A stretch of DNA of 41,127 nt. Source: Deltaproteobacteria bacterium (GTDB taxonomy: Bacteria > Desulfobacterota > Desulfarculia > Adiutricales > Adiutricaceae). Shown here piece after piece: positions 16,350-24,563 of this stretch (its first letter is position 1; each line of letters opens with the position of its first letter). The DNA is taken from assembly GCA_031269485.1 (NCBI GenBank), contig JAISZC010000217.1, positions 1 to 41,127 on the forward strand, written 5' to 3'. Position numbers and translations under genes: made by a program. The notes below the pieces were generated by a model. That model did no database searches, was not told the DNA's origin, and saw only the letters and a list, made by a program, of their open reading frames with translations.

Positions 16350-17539
16350 GCGGCTTAGGCTTCATCAACCCCTTTGGGGTGCGCGAACTGCCCGGGACCA
16401 CGACCGGGGACTTCTACACGGCCAATTTCGCCCAAAAGGCCCAGCCCGGCCGCGTCATCCTGAACCTGGGCCCCCAGCACCCGTCGACCCACGGCGTGCT
16501 GCGCATCTTGGCCGAGATGGAGGGCGAGTACGTTTGGCGGGCCGAGCCGGTGCTGGGCTATCTCCACCGCATGCACGAGCGGATGGCCGAAGTCAAGACC
16601 CCCCAGCAGTTTCTGCCCAACATGGGCCGGGTGGACTACCTCCACCCCCTCGCCTGGAACTGGGCCTACGTCGGCGCGGTCGAAAAGCTGGCCGGCCTGG
16701 AGCCGCCCGAGCGGGCCCAATGGCTGCGCACCCTCAGCTGCGAGCTCAACCGCATCTCCTCGCACCTTTTGTGGTGGGGCGCCTTCGTGATGGATCTGGG
16801 CGGCGTCACGCCCATCCTCTACGCCTTCGAGGAGCGCGAAAAAATCAACGACATTTTGCAGATCATCACCGGCTCGCGCCTGACCATGAGCTACTTCCGC
16901 CTCGGCGGGGTTTGCGCCGACGCCGACGACCGCTTCCTGGCCTTGACCCGGGAGTTCGTCCCCTACCTCCGGGAACGCCTCAAAATGTACCGCGGGCTGG
17001 TCACCGACAACGTCATCCTCCGGCGGCGCCTGGAGGGCGTCGGACCCATCGACGTGGACATGTGCCGGCGTTACGGGGCCACCGGACCGGTCCTGCGGGC
17101 GGCGGGCTCGCCCAACGATCTGCGCCGCGACGTCCCTTACGGCACGTATCCCCAGCACGACTTTTGGCCGGCGACGGGCTTCCCCGACGACTGCTTCGGC
17201 CGCTACCTGGTCCGCCTGGCCGAGATCGAAAGCAGCCTCGACATCGTCGAGCAGGCCGTCCGAGGCCTCCCGCCAGGGCCGATCATGGTCGACAAGCCCC
17301 CCAAGGCCAACTTCAAAATGCCGGCCGGCGAGACGTACTTCGCCGTCGAAGGCGCCCGCGGCCAGGTGGGCGTCCACCTGGTCAGCGACGGCGGCAAAAA
17401 TCCTTACCGCGTCAAGCTCCGGGCCCCGGGCTTTTCCAATCTCTCCCTTTTCGCCGAAGCCGCTCAAGGAACCCTCTTGGCCGACGCCGTGGCCATCTTG
17501 GGCAGCCTCGACTTGGTCATTCCCGAAATCGACCGCTGA
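16346..17539 (+). CDS. nuoD: NADH-quinone oxidoreductase subunit D
   Basis: A 397-aa 49-kDa-family subunit that forms the quinone site together with NuoB. Clear motifs are NLGPQHPSTHGVLR (residues 40-53), EPVLGYLHRMHE, LSCELNRISSHLLWWGAF, LTMSYFRLGGVCAD, ATGPVLRAAGSPNDLRRD and, near the C-terminus, SDGGKNPYRVKLRAPGF and LDLVIPEIDR. The start ATG 16346 overlaps the nuoC stop by 4 bp and follows AAAGGAG; a longer frame beginning at 15791 is out-of-frame nuoC sequence and not real. Length matches the family. Confidence 0.96.
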   Translation: MSGLGFINPFGVRELPGTTTGDFYTANFAQKAQPGRVILNLGPQHPSTHGVLRILAEMEGEYVWRAEPVLGYLHRMHERMAEVKTPQQFLPNMGRVDYLHPLAWNWAYVGAVEKLAGLEPPERAQWLRTLSCELNRISSHLLWWGAFVMDLGGVTPILYAFEEREKINDILQIITGSRLTMSYFRLGGVCADADDRFLALTREFVPYLRERLKMYRGLVTDNVILRRRLEGVGPIDVDMCRRYGATGPVLRAAGSPNDLRRDVPYGTYPQHDFWPATGFPDDCFGRYLVRLAEIESSLDIVEQAVRGLPPGPIMVDKPPKANFKMPAGETYFAVEGARGQVGVHLVSDGGKNPYRVKLRAPGFSNLSLFAEAAQGTLLADAVAILGSLDLVIPEIDR

Positions 17540-17581
17540 CCGCCCCTCAGCCGCCGACAACAATCGCGGGGTCTCAGGCTC

Positions 17582-18556
17582 ATGGCTCTCTCGCTCGCCG
17601 TCTTCGTTCAAATAATCGTCGCCGTCCTGCTCGTCATCGGCTTGATGGTCGGCAACGCCGTGGTCATGGTCTACGTCGAGCGCAAGGCCTGCGGCTTCAT
17701 CCAGCGCCGGCCCGGCCCCTTCGAGGTCGGGCCCCGAGGCCTTCTGCAGGCCGTGTGCGATTCGATGAAGCTGCTGGGCAAGCAAATCTTCGTCCCCGGC
17801 AACATCGACTGGCCGCTGCACTTCCTGGCGCCCGTCGTGGCCTTCCTGCCGGTGCTGCTTTTGTATTTGCCCATTCCCTTCGGGCCTTATCTGACGTCGC
17901 TGCAGGTTGACGACGGCATTTTGCTGATCTTGGCCTTCGCCGGGCTCGGCGCGGTCTCCAACATCCTGGCCGGCTGGTCGTCCAACAACAAATACGGCCT
18001 TTTGGGCGCCGCCCGGGCCGTGGCCCAGTCGGTGGCCTACGAAATTCCCATGATCATGGCCCTGCTGGCCGTGATCTTCATGACCGGGACCATGAACCTC
18101 ACGACCCTGGTCGAAGGCCAGGGCGGCTGGCCCTGGCAGTGGAACATCGTCCGCCAACCCTTGGCCTGCTTCATCTACGTGGTGTGCCTGGTGGCCGAAA
18201 CCAACCGGGCCCCCTTCGATCTGCCGGAAGCCGAATCGGAGCTCACGGCCGGCTTCCACACCGAATACTCGGGCATGGGCTTCGCCCTGTTCTTCTTGTC
18301 GGAATACGCCAACATGCTGCTGGTCTCCTTCGTGTGCGCCGTCTTCTTCCTGGGCGGCTGGCGGGGACCGTTTCTCGACGGCTTTTGGTGGACGTTCGCC
18401 AAGGCTTACGCGATCATGTTCTTCATCGTCTGGATTCGCTGGACCTTTCCCAGGGTGCGCTTCGATCAGCTGCTGAACCTCAACTGGAAATGGCTGCTGC
18501 CGCTGTCCATCCTCAACTTGTGGCTCACGGCCGTCGTCGTCAAGCTCGCGAACTGA
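17582..18556 (+). CDS. nuoH: NADH-quinone oxidoreductase subunit H
   Basis: A 324-aa membrane subunit with about eight helices that links the quinone chamber to the proton path. Family motifs are YVERKACGFIQRRPGPFEVG (residues 31-50), the SNNKYGLLGAARAVAQSVAYE loop and AETNRAPFDLPEAESELTAG, which carries the acidic residues lining the quinone tunnel. Spacing to nuoD is 42 bp. The 219-bp gap after it contains a tandem repeat. Confidence 0.95.
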   Translation: MALSLAVFVQIIVAVLLVIGLMVGNAVVMVYVERKACGFIQRRPGPFEVGPRGLLQAVCDSMKLLGKQIFVPGNIDWPLHFLAPVVAFLPVLLLYLPIPFGPYLTSLQVDDGILLILAFAGLGAVSNILAGWSSNNKYGLLGAARAVAQSVAYEIPMIMALLAVIFMTGTMNLTTLVEGQGGWPWQWNIVRQPLACFIYVVCLVAETNRAPFDLPEAESELTAGFHTEYSGMGFALFFLSEYANMLLVSFVCAVFFLGGWRGPFLDGFWWTFAKAYAIMFFIVWIRWTFPRVRFDQLLNLNWKWLLPLSILNLWLTAVVVKLAN

Positions 18557-18644
18557 ACGCCGCCGTTTGAGCGTCGCGCGATGGACGCCGGCCGCGGCCC
18601 GGCCAAGATCAGACGCAATTAGAGCCAATTTAGGGCCAAGCCTT

Positions 18645-18775
18645 GGCAAGAACCATAAGGATCAGGCAAGGACCATAAGGATCAGGCAAAACCATATTGG
18701 ATCCGTTCAAGGCCATGCAATGATCGGGCAATGACCGCATTGTCCGGCCATATTAGGATCGCATAAGGACCATCA
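18645..18775. repeat. 20-nt tandem repeat with embedded ribosome-site motif before nuoI
   Basis: GGCAAGAACCATAAGGATCA (18645-18664) is followed directly by GGCAAGGACCATAAGGATCA (18665-18684, one mismatch). A third, degraded unit GGCAAAACCATATTGGATC follows from 18685, with further CCAT/GATC-like remnants up to 18775. The final remnant, CATAAGGACCATCA, contains the nuoI ribosome site AAGGA (18765-18769). The repeat unit itself contains ATAAGGA, so several Shine-Dalgarno-like sequences are lined up before nuoI. Confidence 0.75.
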
Positions 18776-19288
18776 ATGCTGCGCGCCATCATCGACAACT
18801 TGAAGGGACTCTACAGCCTGCTGGTGGGCCTGTCGATCACCGGCCGATTTCTGCTGAGCCCCCAAAGGACCGTCCACTATCCTCGCCAAGTGGTGGCGCC
18901 GGAGTCGCTGGCCTCCTTCCGAGGGCCTCTGGAACTGGTCCCCTCGGCCGACGACCCGGCCAAGACCAGGTGCATATCTTGTCAAATGTGCGTCCGGGCT
19001 TGTCCCGACAACTGCCTCAAGGTCGTCAAGGGCGAAGGCGGCAAGGCCCCGGCGGTCTGGGTCTACGACTTTTCGCTGTGCTGCCTGTGCGCGGCCTGCG
19101 TGGAGGCCTGCCCGGCCTCGGCCCTCAGGTTCTCCCACAAGGTCTATCTGACGGCCCTGACCAGAGACGAGCTCAAGCTCGATCTGCTGGCCGACCTCAA
19201 GGCCCGGGCGGCGAAGGCCGCGGGCGGCGCGGACGCGCGGCCGCCGGCCCAGCCGCCGGCCGGGCTTGAGCCTCAGGCCCGGCTTTAG
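18776..19288 (+). CDS. nuoI: NADH-quinone oxidoreductase subunit I
   Basis: A 170-aa 2x[4Fe-4S] subunit that relays electrons to N2 in NuoB. Motifs are C66-x2-C69-x2-C72-x3-C76P (CISCQMCVRACP) and C102-x2-C105-x2-C108-x3-C112P (CCLCAACVEACP). The region before the first cluster has the TVHYP segment common in NuoI. The last ~35 residues are an Ala/Pro-rich tail. In a complex without NuoEFG this is the most distal electron-entry point, so it probably contacts the external donor (inference). Confidence 0.94.
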   Translation: MLRAIIDNLKGLYSLLVGLSITGRFLLSPQRTVHYPRQVVAPESLASFRGPLELVPSADDPAKTRCISCQMCVRACPDNCLKVVKGEGGKAPAVWVYDFSLCCLCAACVEACPASALRFSHKVYLTALTRDELKLDLLADLKARAAKAAGGADARPPAQPPAGLEPQARL

Positions 19289-19366
19289 GCCGAACCGCCG
19301 GCCAAGACCGGCCTTTCGACGCCCGGGACGGCTTTTTCGCTTTTTTCGCGCCCAAAGGATGGCCAC

Positions 19367-19972
19367 ATGGACTCGCCCATCGCCCAAGTCCTCGCCCTAA
19401 TCAAGGAGCTGCTCGACAGCCTCCAAGCCGCCGTCGCCCCCTGGCTCCCCAGCCAGCAAGTCCCGGCCTACCTGGCCTTCGCCCTGTACGTCCTGATGAT
19501 GCTGGGCGGCGGCCTGACCGCCGTCGGCGCCCGCAACCTCGTCCGGGCCATGATGGGGCTGATTCTGACCTTTCTGGGCGTCTCGGGCCTGTATCTGCTG
19601 ATGGCCAGCCCGTTCATGGCCTTCATGCAGCTGCTGATCTACGTCGGGGCCGTGTGCGTGCTGATCTTCTTCGCCATCATGCTCACCGCCAACGTCCCCG
19701 GCGGCCAGGAGGCCAAGCTGCCCGGCCCCGGCGGCGCCTTGCGGGGCCTGGCGGTCTTCGTGGCGCCGCTGGCCGTCCTGGGGCCGCTGTTGGTCAAGCA
19801 CGTTCCGGACCTCGAGCTCGCGCTCCCCGAGGCCACCCCCACGTCCGAGCTGGGCCGCGGCCTCATCGGCGAAGACGTCGTGCCTTTCGAGCTGATTTCC
19901 ATCATCTTGCTGGCGGCCATGGCCGGGGCGGTCTTTCTGGCCTGGCGCCGCCGCCCGGAGGGGAGGGCCTGA
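19367..19972 (+). CDS. nuoJ: NADH-quinone oxidoreductase subunit J
   Basis: A 201-aa membrane subunit with about five helices. The conserved core AFMQLLIYVGAVCVLIFFAIML is helix 3 with its pi-bulge region, and the C-terminal helix ends in FLAWRRRPEGRA. ATG 19367 follows AAAGGA. Its TGA stop shares one base with the nuoK start (TGATG at 19970-19974). Confidence 0.94.
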   Translation: MDSPIAQVLALIKELLDSLQAAVAPWLPSQQVPAYLAFALYVLMMLGGGLTAVGARNLVRAMMGLILTFLGVSGLYLLMASPFMAFMQLLIYVGAVCVLIFFAIMLTANVPGGQEAKLPGPGGALRGLAVFVAPLAVLGPLLVKHVPDLELALPEATPTSELGRGLIGEDVVPFELISIILLAAMAGAVFLAWRRRPEGRA

Positions 19973-20283
19973 TGACCGCCCTGACTTTGTTCTTTCTGGC
20001 CTCCCTGCTGCTGTTGTCTTTGGGGCTGGCCGGCCTGGTCACCAGACGCACCTTGGTGGGCATGCTCATCAGCGTCGAGCTGATGCTCAACGGCGCCGGC
20101 CTGGCCTTGGTGGCCGCGGCCAAGTGCACCGCGGCCCCAGACGTCCACGGCCAGTTGACGGCCTTGTTCGTGATGGGCTTGGCCGCGGCCGAGGCCACGC
20201 TGGTGCTGGCCATGATCTTGGTGGTCCAACGCCGTTTCGGACACGTCAAGGTCGACGACATGTCGGTCATCCAGGCTGAATGA
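19972..20283 (+). CDS. nuoK: NADH-quinone oxidoreductase subunit K
   Basis: A 103-aa three-helix subunit. Helix 2 contains the conserved Glu in LISVELMLNGAGLALV, and helix 3 contains the second Glu in LAAAEATLVLAMIL; both are part of the central proton channel. The start at 19972 overlaps the nuoJ stop. An earlier in-frame start would only add out-of-frame nuoJ sequence. The gene ends the first half of the complex I cluster and is followed by 351 bp of AT-rich sequence. Confidence 0.95.
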   Translation: MTALTLFFLASLLLLSLGLAGLVTRRTLVGMLISVELMLNGAGLALVAAAKCTAAPDVHGQLTALFVMGLAAAEATLVLAMILVVQRRFGHVKVDDMSVIQAE

Positions 20284-20327
20284 AAAATTGTCATTATATT
20301 AATAATTTAATTCCTATATTTCTTAAA

Positions 20328-20501
20328 TATAAATAATAAGAGAGCCAATGAGACATGGTTGCCCCAAGGCCCCATCTTCGGTGCCATATATATGTGGCAA
20401 GTCCTGGCTCTTGATGTCAGACATTGGCTGACTTGGCGGCCAAGGTCAGAGCACCTAGTTTCTGTCAGCGAAATAGCGATACCGATGAGTTATCCTTTTT
20501 T
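20328..20501 (+). ncRNA. candidate structured RNA or riboswitch-like leader
   Basis: A GC-richer block in an AT-rich gap. A -10-like TATAAA (20328-20333) would start transcription at about 20340, where the structure begins. Helix A: GCCAATG (20344-20350) with CATTGGC (20422-20428), continued by GACAT (20352-20356) with ATGTC (20414-20418). Helix B: AGAGCCA (20341-20347) with TGGCTCT (20405-20411). A and B share bases 20344-20347 and exclude each other. Both enclose TTGCC/GGCAA (20359-20363/20396-20400) and a hairpin at 20368-20385. A further hairpin lies at 20429-20448. A weak stem and T6 end at 20501. I do not recognise any known riboswitch class. Confidence 0.4.
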
Positions 20502-20522
20502 AAAGTCCAATAATTAAGTATT

Positions 20523-20541
20523 TTTGATATTAATCATTATC
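20523..20541. promoter_or_regulatory. Fur-box-like sequence
   Basis: TTTGATATTAATCATTATC matches the Fur consensus at 14 of 19 positions, including the full AATCATTATC half. It lies about 95 bp before the MrpD-like gene. The surrounding DNA is very AT-rich, which raises the chance of a random match. Confidence 0.3.
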
Positions 20542-20634
20542 ATATTCAATACATTTAAGATAAATAGGATTTATTTTAAATCATTTTAGTTATAACTCCA
20601 TTCCGCCCTTGCCTAAAAACGAGGGATTCCTGGC

Positions 20635-22134
20635 GTGAATAATATGACCGTCATCGAAAGCAGCAAGACTCTCTGGCCGCTCGTGGTCACCTTCCTGGCT
20701 CCTCTGGCCGTGCTGGCCTTCGGCCGCAACCAGAACTTGCGGGAAAGCGTCTCCATCGCGGCCGGAACTCTCACGGCCCTGGTCATGCTCAGCTTCGCCC
20801 CGTCGGTCCTGAAAGGCGTGATCTACCATCACGAAGTCTTTCACATCCTGCCGGGCCTGACCGTGGCCTTCGCCCTCGACGGCCTGGGCTTCATCTTCGC
20901 CTTCATCGCGCCTTTCCTGTGGGTCTTCGCCACCAGCTACAACATCGGCTACATGAGAAGCCTTAAGGAACACGCCCAAACCAGATATTACTTCTGCTTC
21001 GCCGTGGCCATCTTCGGGGCCGTGGGCGTGGCCATGGCCGCCAACGTCTTCACCTTGTACCTTTTTTACGAAATCATCTCGATCTTCACCTACCCGCTGG
21101 TGGCGCACCACCAAGACGACGAGGGCTTTCAGGGGGCCAAGAAGTACATGGTCTACCTCATGGGCACCTCGAAGCTTTTTTTGCTCCCGGCCATGGTCTT
21201 GACCTACGTCCTGGCCGGCACCTTGGACTTTCCCCTGGCCAACGTCAAAAGCGGCATCTTTCCCGCGGCCGTCATAGCCGAGCACCCCAACCTGGTGCGG
21301 CTGACGTACGTGCTGTTCATCGCCGGCCTGGCCAAAGCCGCCCTGATGCCTTTCCACAATTGGCTGCCCTCGGCCATGGTGGCGCCCACCCCGGTCTCGG
21401 CCCTCCTCCACGCGGTGGCCGTGGTCAAGGCCGGCGTCTTTTCGGTCAGCCGCATAATCCTTTCGGGCTTCGGCCTGGACGCCATGCATTCGCTGGGCCT
21501 GTCGCTCCCGACGGCCTACCTGGCCGCCTTCACCATCGTGGCGGCCTCGTTCATCGCGTTGACCAAGGACGACATCAAGGCCCGACTGGCCTATTCGACG
21601 GTCAGCCAGCTGTCGTACGTGATCATCGGCGTGGCCCTGGCCGCCCCGCTGGCTGTCCAGGGCGGGCTTTTGCACATCGGCCACCACGCCTTCTCCAAAA
21701 TCACGCTCTTTTTCGGGGCCGGGGCCATCTACGTCGCCAGCCACCTCAAAAGCATCAAAAAGATGAACGGCCTGGGCCGCCGGATGCCCTGGACCTTCGG
21801 CGCCTTCGGCCTCGCCAGCCTGTCGATGATCGGCATGCCGCCGGTCTGCGGCTTCGTCTCCAAATGGTACCTGATCAACGGGGCCGTCGACCAGGCCCAG
21901 CTGATCCTCCTGGTCGCCTTGCTTCTGTCGACCGTCCTCAACGCCGGCTATTTCGTGCCGATATTTTACCGGGCCTTTTTTCTGGCGCCGGACCCTGAGG
22001 CCCACATCGAGCAATACAAGGAAGCCCCGCTGTCGATGGTGGTCCCGCTGGTTTTCACCAGCCTGGTCTCGGCGGCGTTGGGCTTTTATCCAGAGATTTT
22101 TCAGAACTTCATCAAGATGTTCGGCCAATTTTAA
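20635..22134 (+). CDS. MrpD/NuoN-like antiporter subunit of complex I
   Basis: A 499-aa polytopic protein of the proton-conducting membrane transporter family (NuoL/M/N, MrpA/D). Key channel residues are E146 in LYLFYEIISIF, K234 in GLAKAALMPFHNWLP and K265 in VAVVKAGVFS, so it looks catalytically competent. It lacks the long C-terminal lateral helix of NuoL and ends at FIKMFGQF. The start is taken as GTG 20635 with GAGGGA at 20621-20626; ATG 20644 is an alternative. It occupies the place where nuoL normally follows nuoK. With three other antiporter-like subunits downstream, it is an additional module or a NuoL substitute. Confidence 0.88.
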   Translation: MNNMTVIESSKTLWPLVVTFLAPLAVLAFGRNQNLRESVSIAAGTLTALVMLSFAPSVLKGVIYHHEVFHILPGLTVAFALDGLGFIFAFIAPFLWVFATSYNIGYMRSLKEHAQTRYYFCFAVAIFGAVGVAMAANVFTLYLFYEIISIFTYPLVAHHQDDEGFQGAKKYMVYLMGTSKLFLLPAMVLTYVLAGTLDFPLANVKSGIFPAAVIAEHPNLVRLTYVLFIAGLAKAALMPFHNWLPSAMVAPTPVSALLHAVAVVKAGVFSVSRIILSGFGLDAMHSLGLSLPTAYLAAFTIVAASFIALTKDDIKARLAYSTVSQLSYVIIGVALAAPLAVQGGLLHIGHHAFSKITLFFGAGAIYVASHLKSIKKMNGLGRRMPWTFGAFGLASLSMIGMPPVCGFVSKWYLINGAVDQAQLILLVALLLSTVLNAGYFVPIFYRAFFLAPDPEAHIEQYKEAPLSMVVPLVFTSLVSAALGFYPEIFQNFIKMFGQF

Positions 22135-22251
22135 ATATTTTAGGCTCTGTAGACTGCTTTAGACGTCTTTAGTCTTTTAAGCCGTTTTGACGGCTGGAGG
22201 CGACCGAGCCAAACGTTTTCTCGTTTTTTCAAGTTTTTTGGGAGAGAGCTC

Positions 22252-22524
22252 ATGCCCGATCCAGGCTTTCTTGGCCGTTTTTTGGCCGCCCAGCTGACCC
22301 AGGAGCGCGTTCGCCTGTGGAGGACGATCTTCTTCGTCATCCTGGCCGTCCTGGCGCTTCTGAATTTGGTCGTCGCAAATCACCACCCGCATTTCGGCGT
22401 GGACGCTTATCCTTTCTTCTGGCCCCTTTTTGGGCTGGTCGTGGGCCTAGCGCTGATTTTCGCGGTCAAAAAGATCATTCAGCCCCTGATAAAAAGGTCC
22501 GAGGACCATTATGGCGACCTCTGA
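22252..22524 (+). CDS. small two-helix membrane protein in complex I cluster
   Basis: A 90-aa protein with two predicted transmembrane helices (about residues 24-43, TIFFVILAVLALLNLVV, and 56-74, FWPLFGLVVGLALIFAV) joined by a His-rich loop (ANHHPHFGVDAYP). The termini are charged (QERVRLWR; KKIIQPLIKRSEDHYGDL). Start ATG 22252 follows GGGAGAG. Its end overlaps the next antiporter gene by 14 bp, so the two are translationally coupled. I do not know a characterised homologue. The position suggests an accessory or assembly subunit sitting between the two antiporter-like subunits. Confidence 0.8.
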   Translation: MPDPGFLGRFLAAQLTQERVRLWRTIFFVILAVLALLNLVVANHHPHFGVDAYPFFWPLFGLVVGLALIFAVKKIIQPLIKRSEDHYGDL

Positions 22525-24298
22525 GTTCTACCATCCCGCTTTGGCCTTCGCCATGATGGCCGCGGTGCTGCCCTTTCTGCCCGGCAACCGGCGCTGGAAA
22601 TGGCTGTTGCTGATCCCGCCCTTGGCCGCGATTTACGCCGCCTTCAACAACGCCCCGGGCGATCATGCGACTTTCCAATGGCTGGGGCAAACCTTGCAGC
22701 TGGGCCGCGTGGACGCCTTGTCGTCCGTCTTCGCCCAAGTCTTCGCCGTGATGAGCCTCGCGGGCCTGATCTACTCGCTGCACGTCAACGACAAGGCCCA
22801 GCACATGGCGGCGCTTTTGTACGTGACCGGGGGCTTCGGCTGCCTTTTGGCCGGCGACTACCTGACGCTCTTCGTCTTTTGGGAGCTGATGAGCCTGGGC
22901 TCGGTCTTTCTGGTCATGCTCAACCGCACCCGCGAGTCTGTGCTGGCCGCCTTCCGGTATTTTCTGTACCACGTCTTCGGGGGGCTTTTGCTCCTCGCCG
23001 GCCTCCTTTTGCGCCATCAAGCCCTGGGCACCTTCGAGTTCGGGCCCATCGACCCGGCGACGGCGGGCTGCCACGATTGGCTGATCCTGTTGGGCTTCTG
23101 CGTCAACGCGGCCGTGGTGCCGCTCCACGCCTGGCTCCCTGACGCCTATCCCCGCGGGACGGTCACCGGCTCGGTGTTCATGTGCGCCTACACCACCAAG
23201 ACGGCCGTCTACGTGCTGGCCCGCGCCTTTCCGGGCTGGGACGTGCTGGCGATCGCCGGCACGGTCATGGCCGTCTACGGGGTCGTCTACGCGTCGATGG
23301 AAAACAACGCCAGGCGCATCCTGTCGTATCACATCGTCTCGCAGGTCGGCTACATGGTCGCCGGCGTCGGGGTCGGCACGGCCATGACCCTCAACGGGGC
23401 CGCGGCCCACGCCTACGCCCACATTTTGTACAAAGGGCTGCTGTTCATGGGGGTCGGGGCCGTGCTTTACAGCGCCGGCACCCAAAAGCTCGACGAGCTC
23501 GGCGGCCTGGCCTCGCGTCTCCCGTGGGTCATGGTCTGCTACATGGTCGCGGCGCTGTCCATCTCCGGGATGCCGCTGTTCAACGGCTTCGTGAGCAAAA
23601 CCATGACCATCGCCGGCGCGGCCGAGGCCCATCGGACCTTCGTGGCCCTGGGGCTCGAGCTGGCCGCCGTGGGCACCTTCATCTCCGTGGGCCTCAAGCT
23701 GCCCTATTTCGCCTTTTGGGGCGGCAAGGCCCCCGATCCGCAAAGGGTCCTCAAGCCCATCCCGGCCAACATGTACTGCGGCATGGCCGTTTTGGCCGCG
23801 CTGTGCCTGGCCCAGGGCCTTTTTCCCCAAATCCTTTACCGCTCTTTGCCCAACCCCGAGGTCGCCTTCGAGTACCAGCCCTGGACCGCCTGGAACGTGC
23901 TGCAGGCCTTGATGCTGCTGTCCTTCTCGGGCCTGGCCTTCTACCTGCTGCGCCGCGTCATCGCCCCGCACAAGGCCCTAAACCTCGACTTCGACTGGTT
24001 CTACCGCCTCCTGGGCCGCGGCGCGCTGCGGCTCGTCAGCCGTCCGGCGGCCTGCCTCGACGGGCTGTGGACCAACGTCTGGGAAAAAGTTGGCCTCAGG
24101 GTCCTCAAAGGCCTGGCCTGGCTGGCCTCGCTGTTCGACCGCCACGTCATCGACGGGGTGGTCGACGGGACGGCCAGCGGCGTCCGAGGCCTGGGCGGCT
24201 TGACGGCCTTGCTGCAAAACGGCCGTCTGCAGCAGTATCTGGGCCTGGCCACGGTCTTGGCCCTGCTGATCTTCGCCTATTTCTGGTACGGCTTTTGA
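22511..24298 (+). CDS. antiporter-like complex I subunit with NuoL-type C-terminus
   Basis: A 595-aa proton-conducting transporter family protein closest in style to MrpD. Channel residues are E125 in FVFWELMSLGS, H206 in the VVPLHAWLPDAYP loop, and K230 in YTTKTAVYV. After the antiporter core, the last ~110 residues are unusual for MrpD: a long amphipathic stretch (DFDWFYRLLGRGALRL onward), then DRHVIDGVVDG, LLQNGRLQQY and a terminal membrane helix ending FAYFWYGF. This strongly resembles the end of NuoL, where the lateral helix re-enters the membrane. It is therefore the best candidate for the distal NuoL-equivalent. It overlaps the small protein gene. Confidence 0.87.
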   Translation: MATSEFYHPALAFAMMAAVLPFLPGNRRWKWLLLIPPLAAIYAAFNNAPGDHATFQWLGQTLQLGRVDALSSVFAQVFAVMSLAGLIYSLHVNDKAQHMAALLYVTGGFGCLLAGDYLTLFVFWELMSLGSVFLVMLNRTRESVLAAFRYFLYHVFGGLLLLAGLLLRHQALGTFEFGPIDPATAGCHDWLILLGFCVNAAVVPLHAWLPDAYPRGTVTGSVFMCAYTTKTAVYVLARAFPGWDVLAIAGTVMAVYGVVYASMENNARRILSYHIVSQVGYMVAGVGVGTAMTLNGAAAHAYAHILYKGLLFMGVGAVLYSAGTQKLDELGGLASRLPWVMVCYMVAALSISGMPLFNGFVSKTMTIAGAAEAHRTFVALGLELAAVGTFISVGLKLPYFAFWGGKAPDPQRVLKPIPANMYCGMAVLAALCLAQGLFPQILYRSLPNPEVAFEYQPWTAWNVLQALMLLSFSGLAFYLLRRVIAPHKALNLDFDWFYRLLGRGALRLVSRPAACLDGLWTNVWEKVGLRVLKGLAWLASLFDRHVIDGVVDGTASGVRGLGGLTALLQNGRLQQYLGLATVLALLIFAYFWYGF

Positions 24299-24563
24299 GC
24301 TCCAGGCACCAAGCCGTCTGACGTTGGCCTTTCAAAGCCAGTTTTCATCAGACGCTGCTTTAGGCCCTGATTTCAGCGCCCGCTTTTTTCGATTTTCTTA
24401 TTTCGAGCGTTTTTTCCAGCGTGTTGGCCAAATTTGTTTTTTCGAGCCTCAGCGGCCGTCTTTGTCAGCCGTTTGAGGCGTCAAAAGCCCCGGCTTTCCG
24501 AGGCCTTTTAGGGCCGCCGTCTTTCAAGGCGGCGCGGCCCATCATCATAGCGGACATCCAACC
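24299..24563. other. spacer between antiporter gene and nuoM
   Basis: 265 bp with T-rich patches at about 24385-24440 and a hairpin GCCGCC/GGCGGC around 24511-24535 shortly before nuoM. No gene or clear promoter was seen. The hairpin may affect nuoM translation or processing. Confidence 0.35.

Noticed and set aside
15791-17539. 582-codon frame reading through nuoC into nuoD
   Set aside because: Only the part from 16346 is NuoD; the upstream part is out-of-frame nuoC sequence rich in Arg and Gly. Not a NuoC-NuoD fusion.
16355-18649. 764-codon minus-strand frame across nuoD and nuoH
   Set aside because: His/Asp/Gln-rich shadow typical of the antisense of GC-rich membrane genes; no family.
18645-18775. 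CRISPR array
   Set aside because: The 20-nt units are directly adjacent with no spacers and no cas genes are present.
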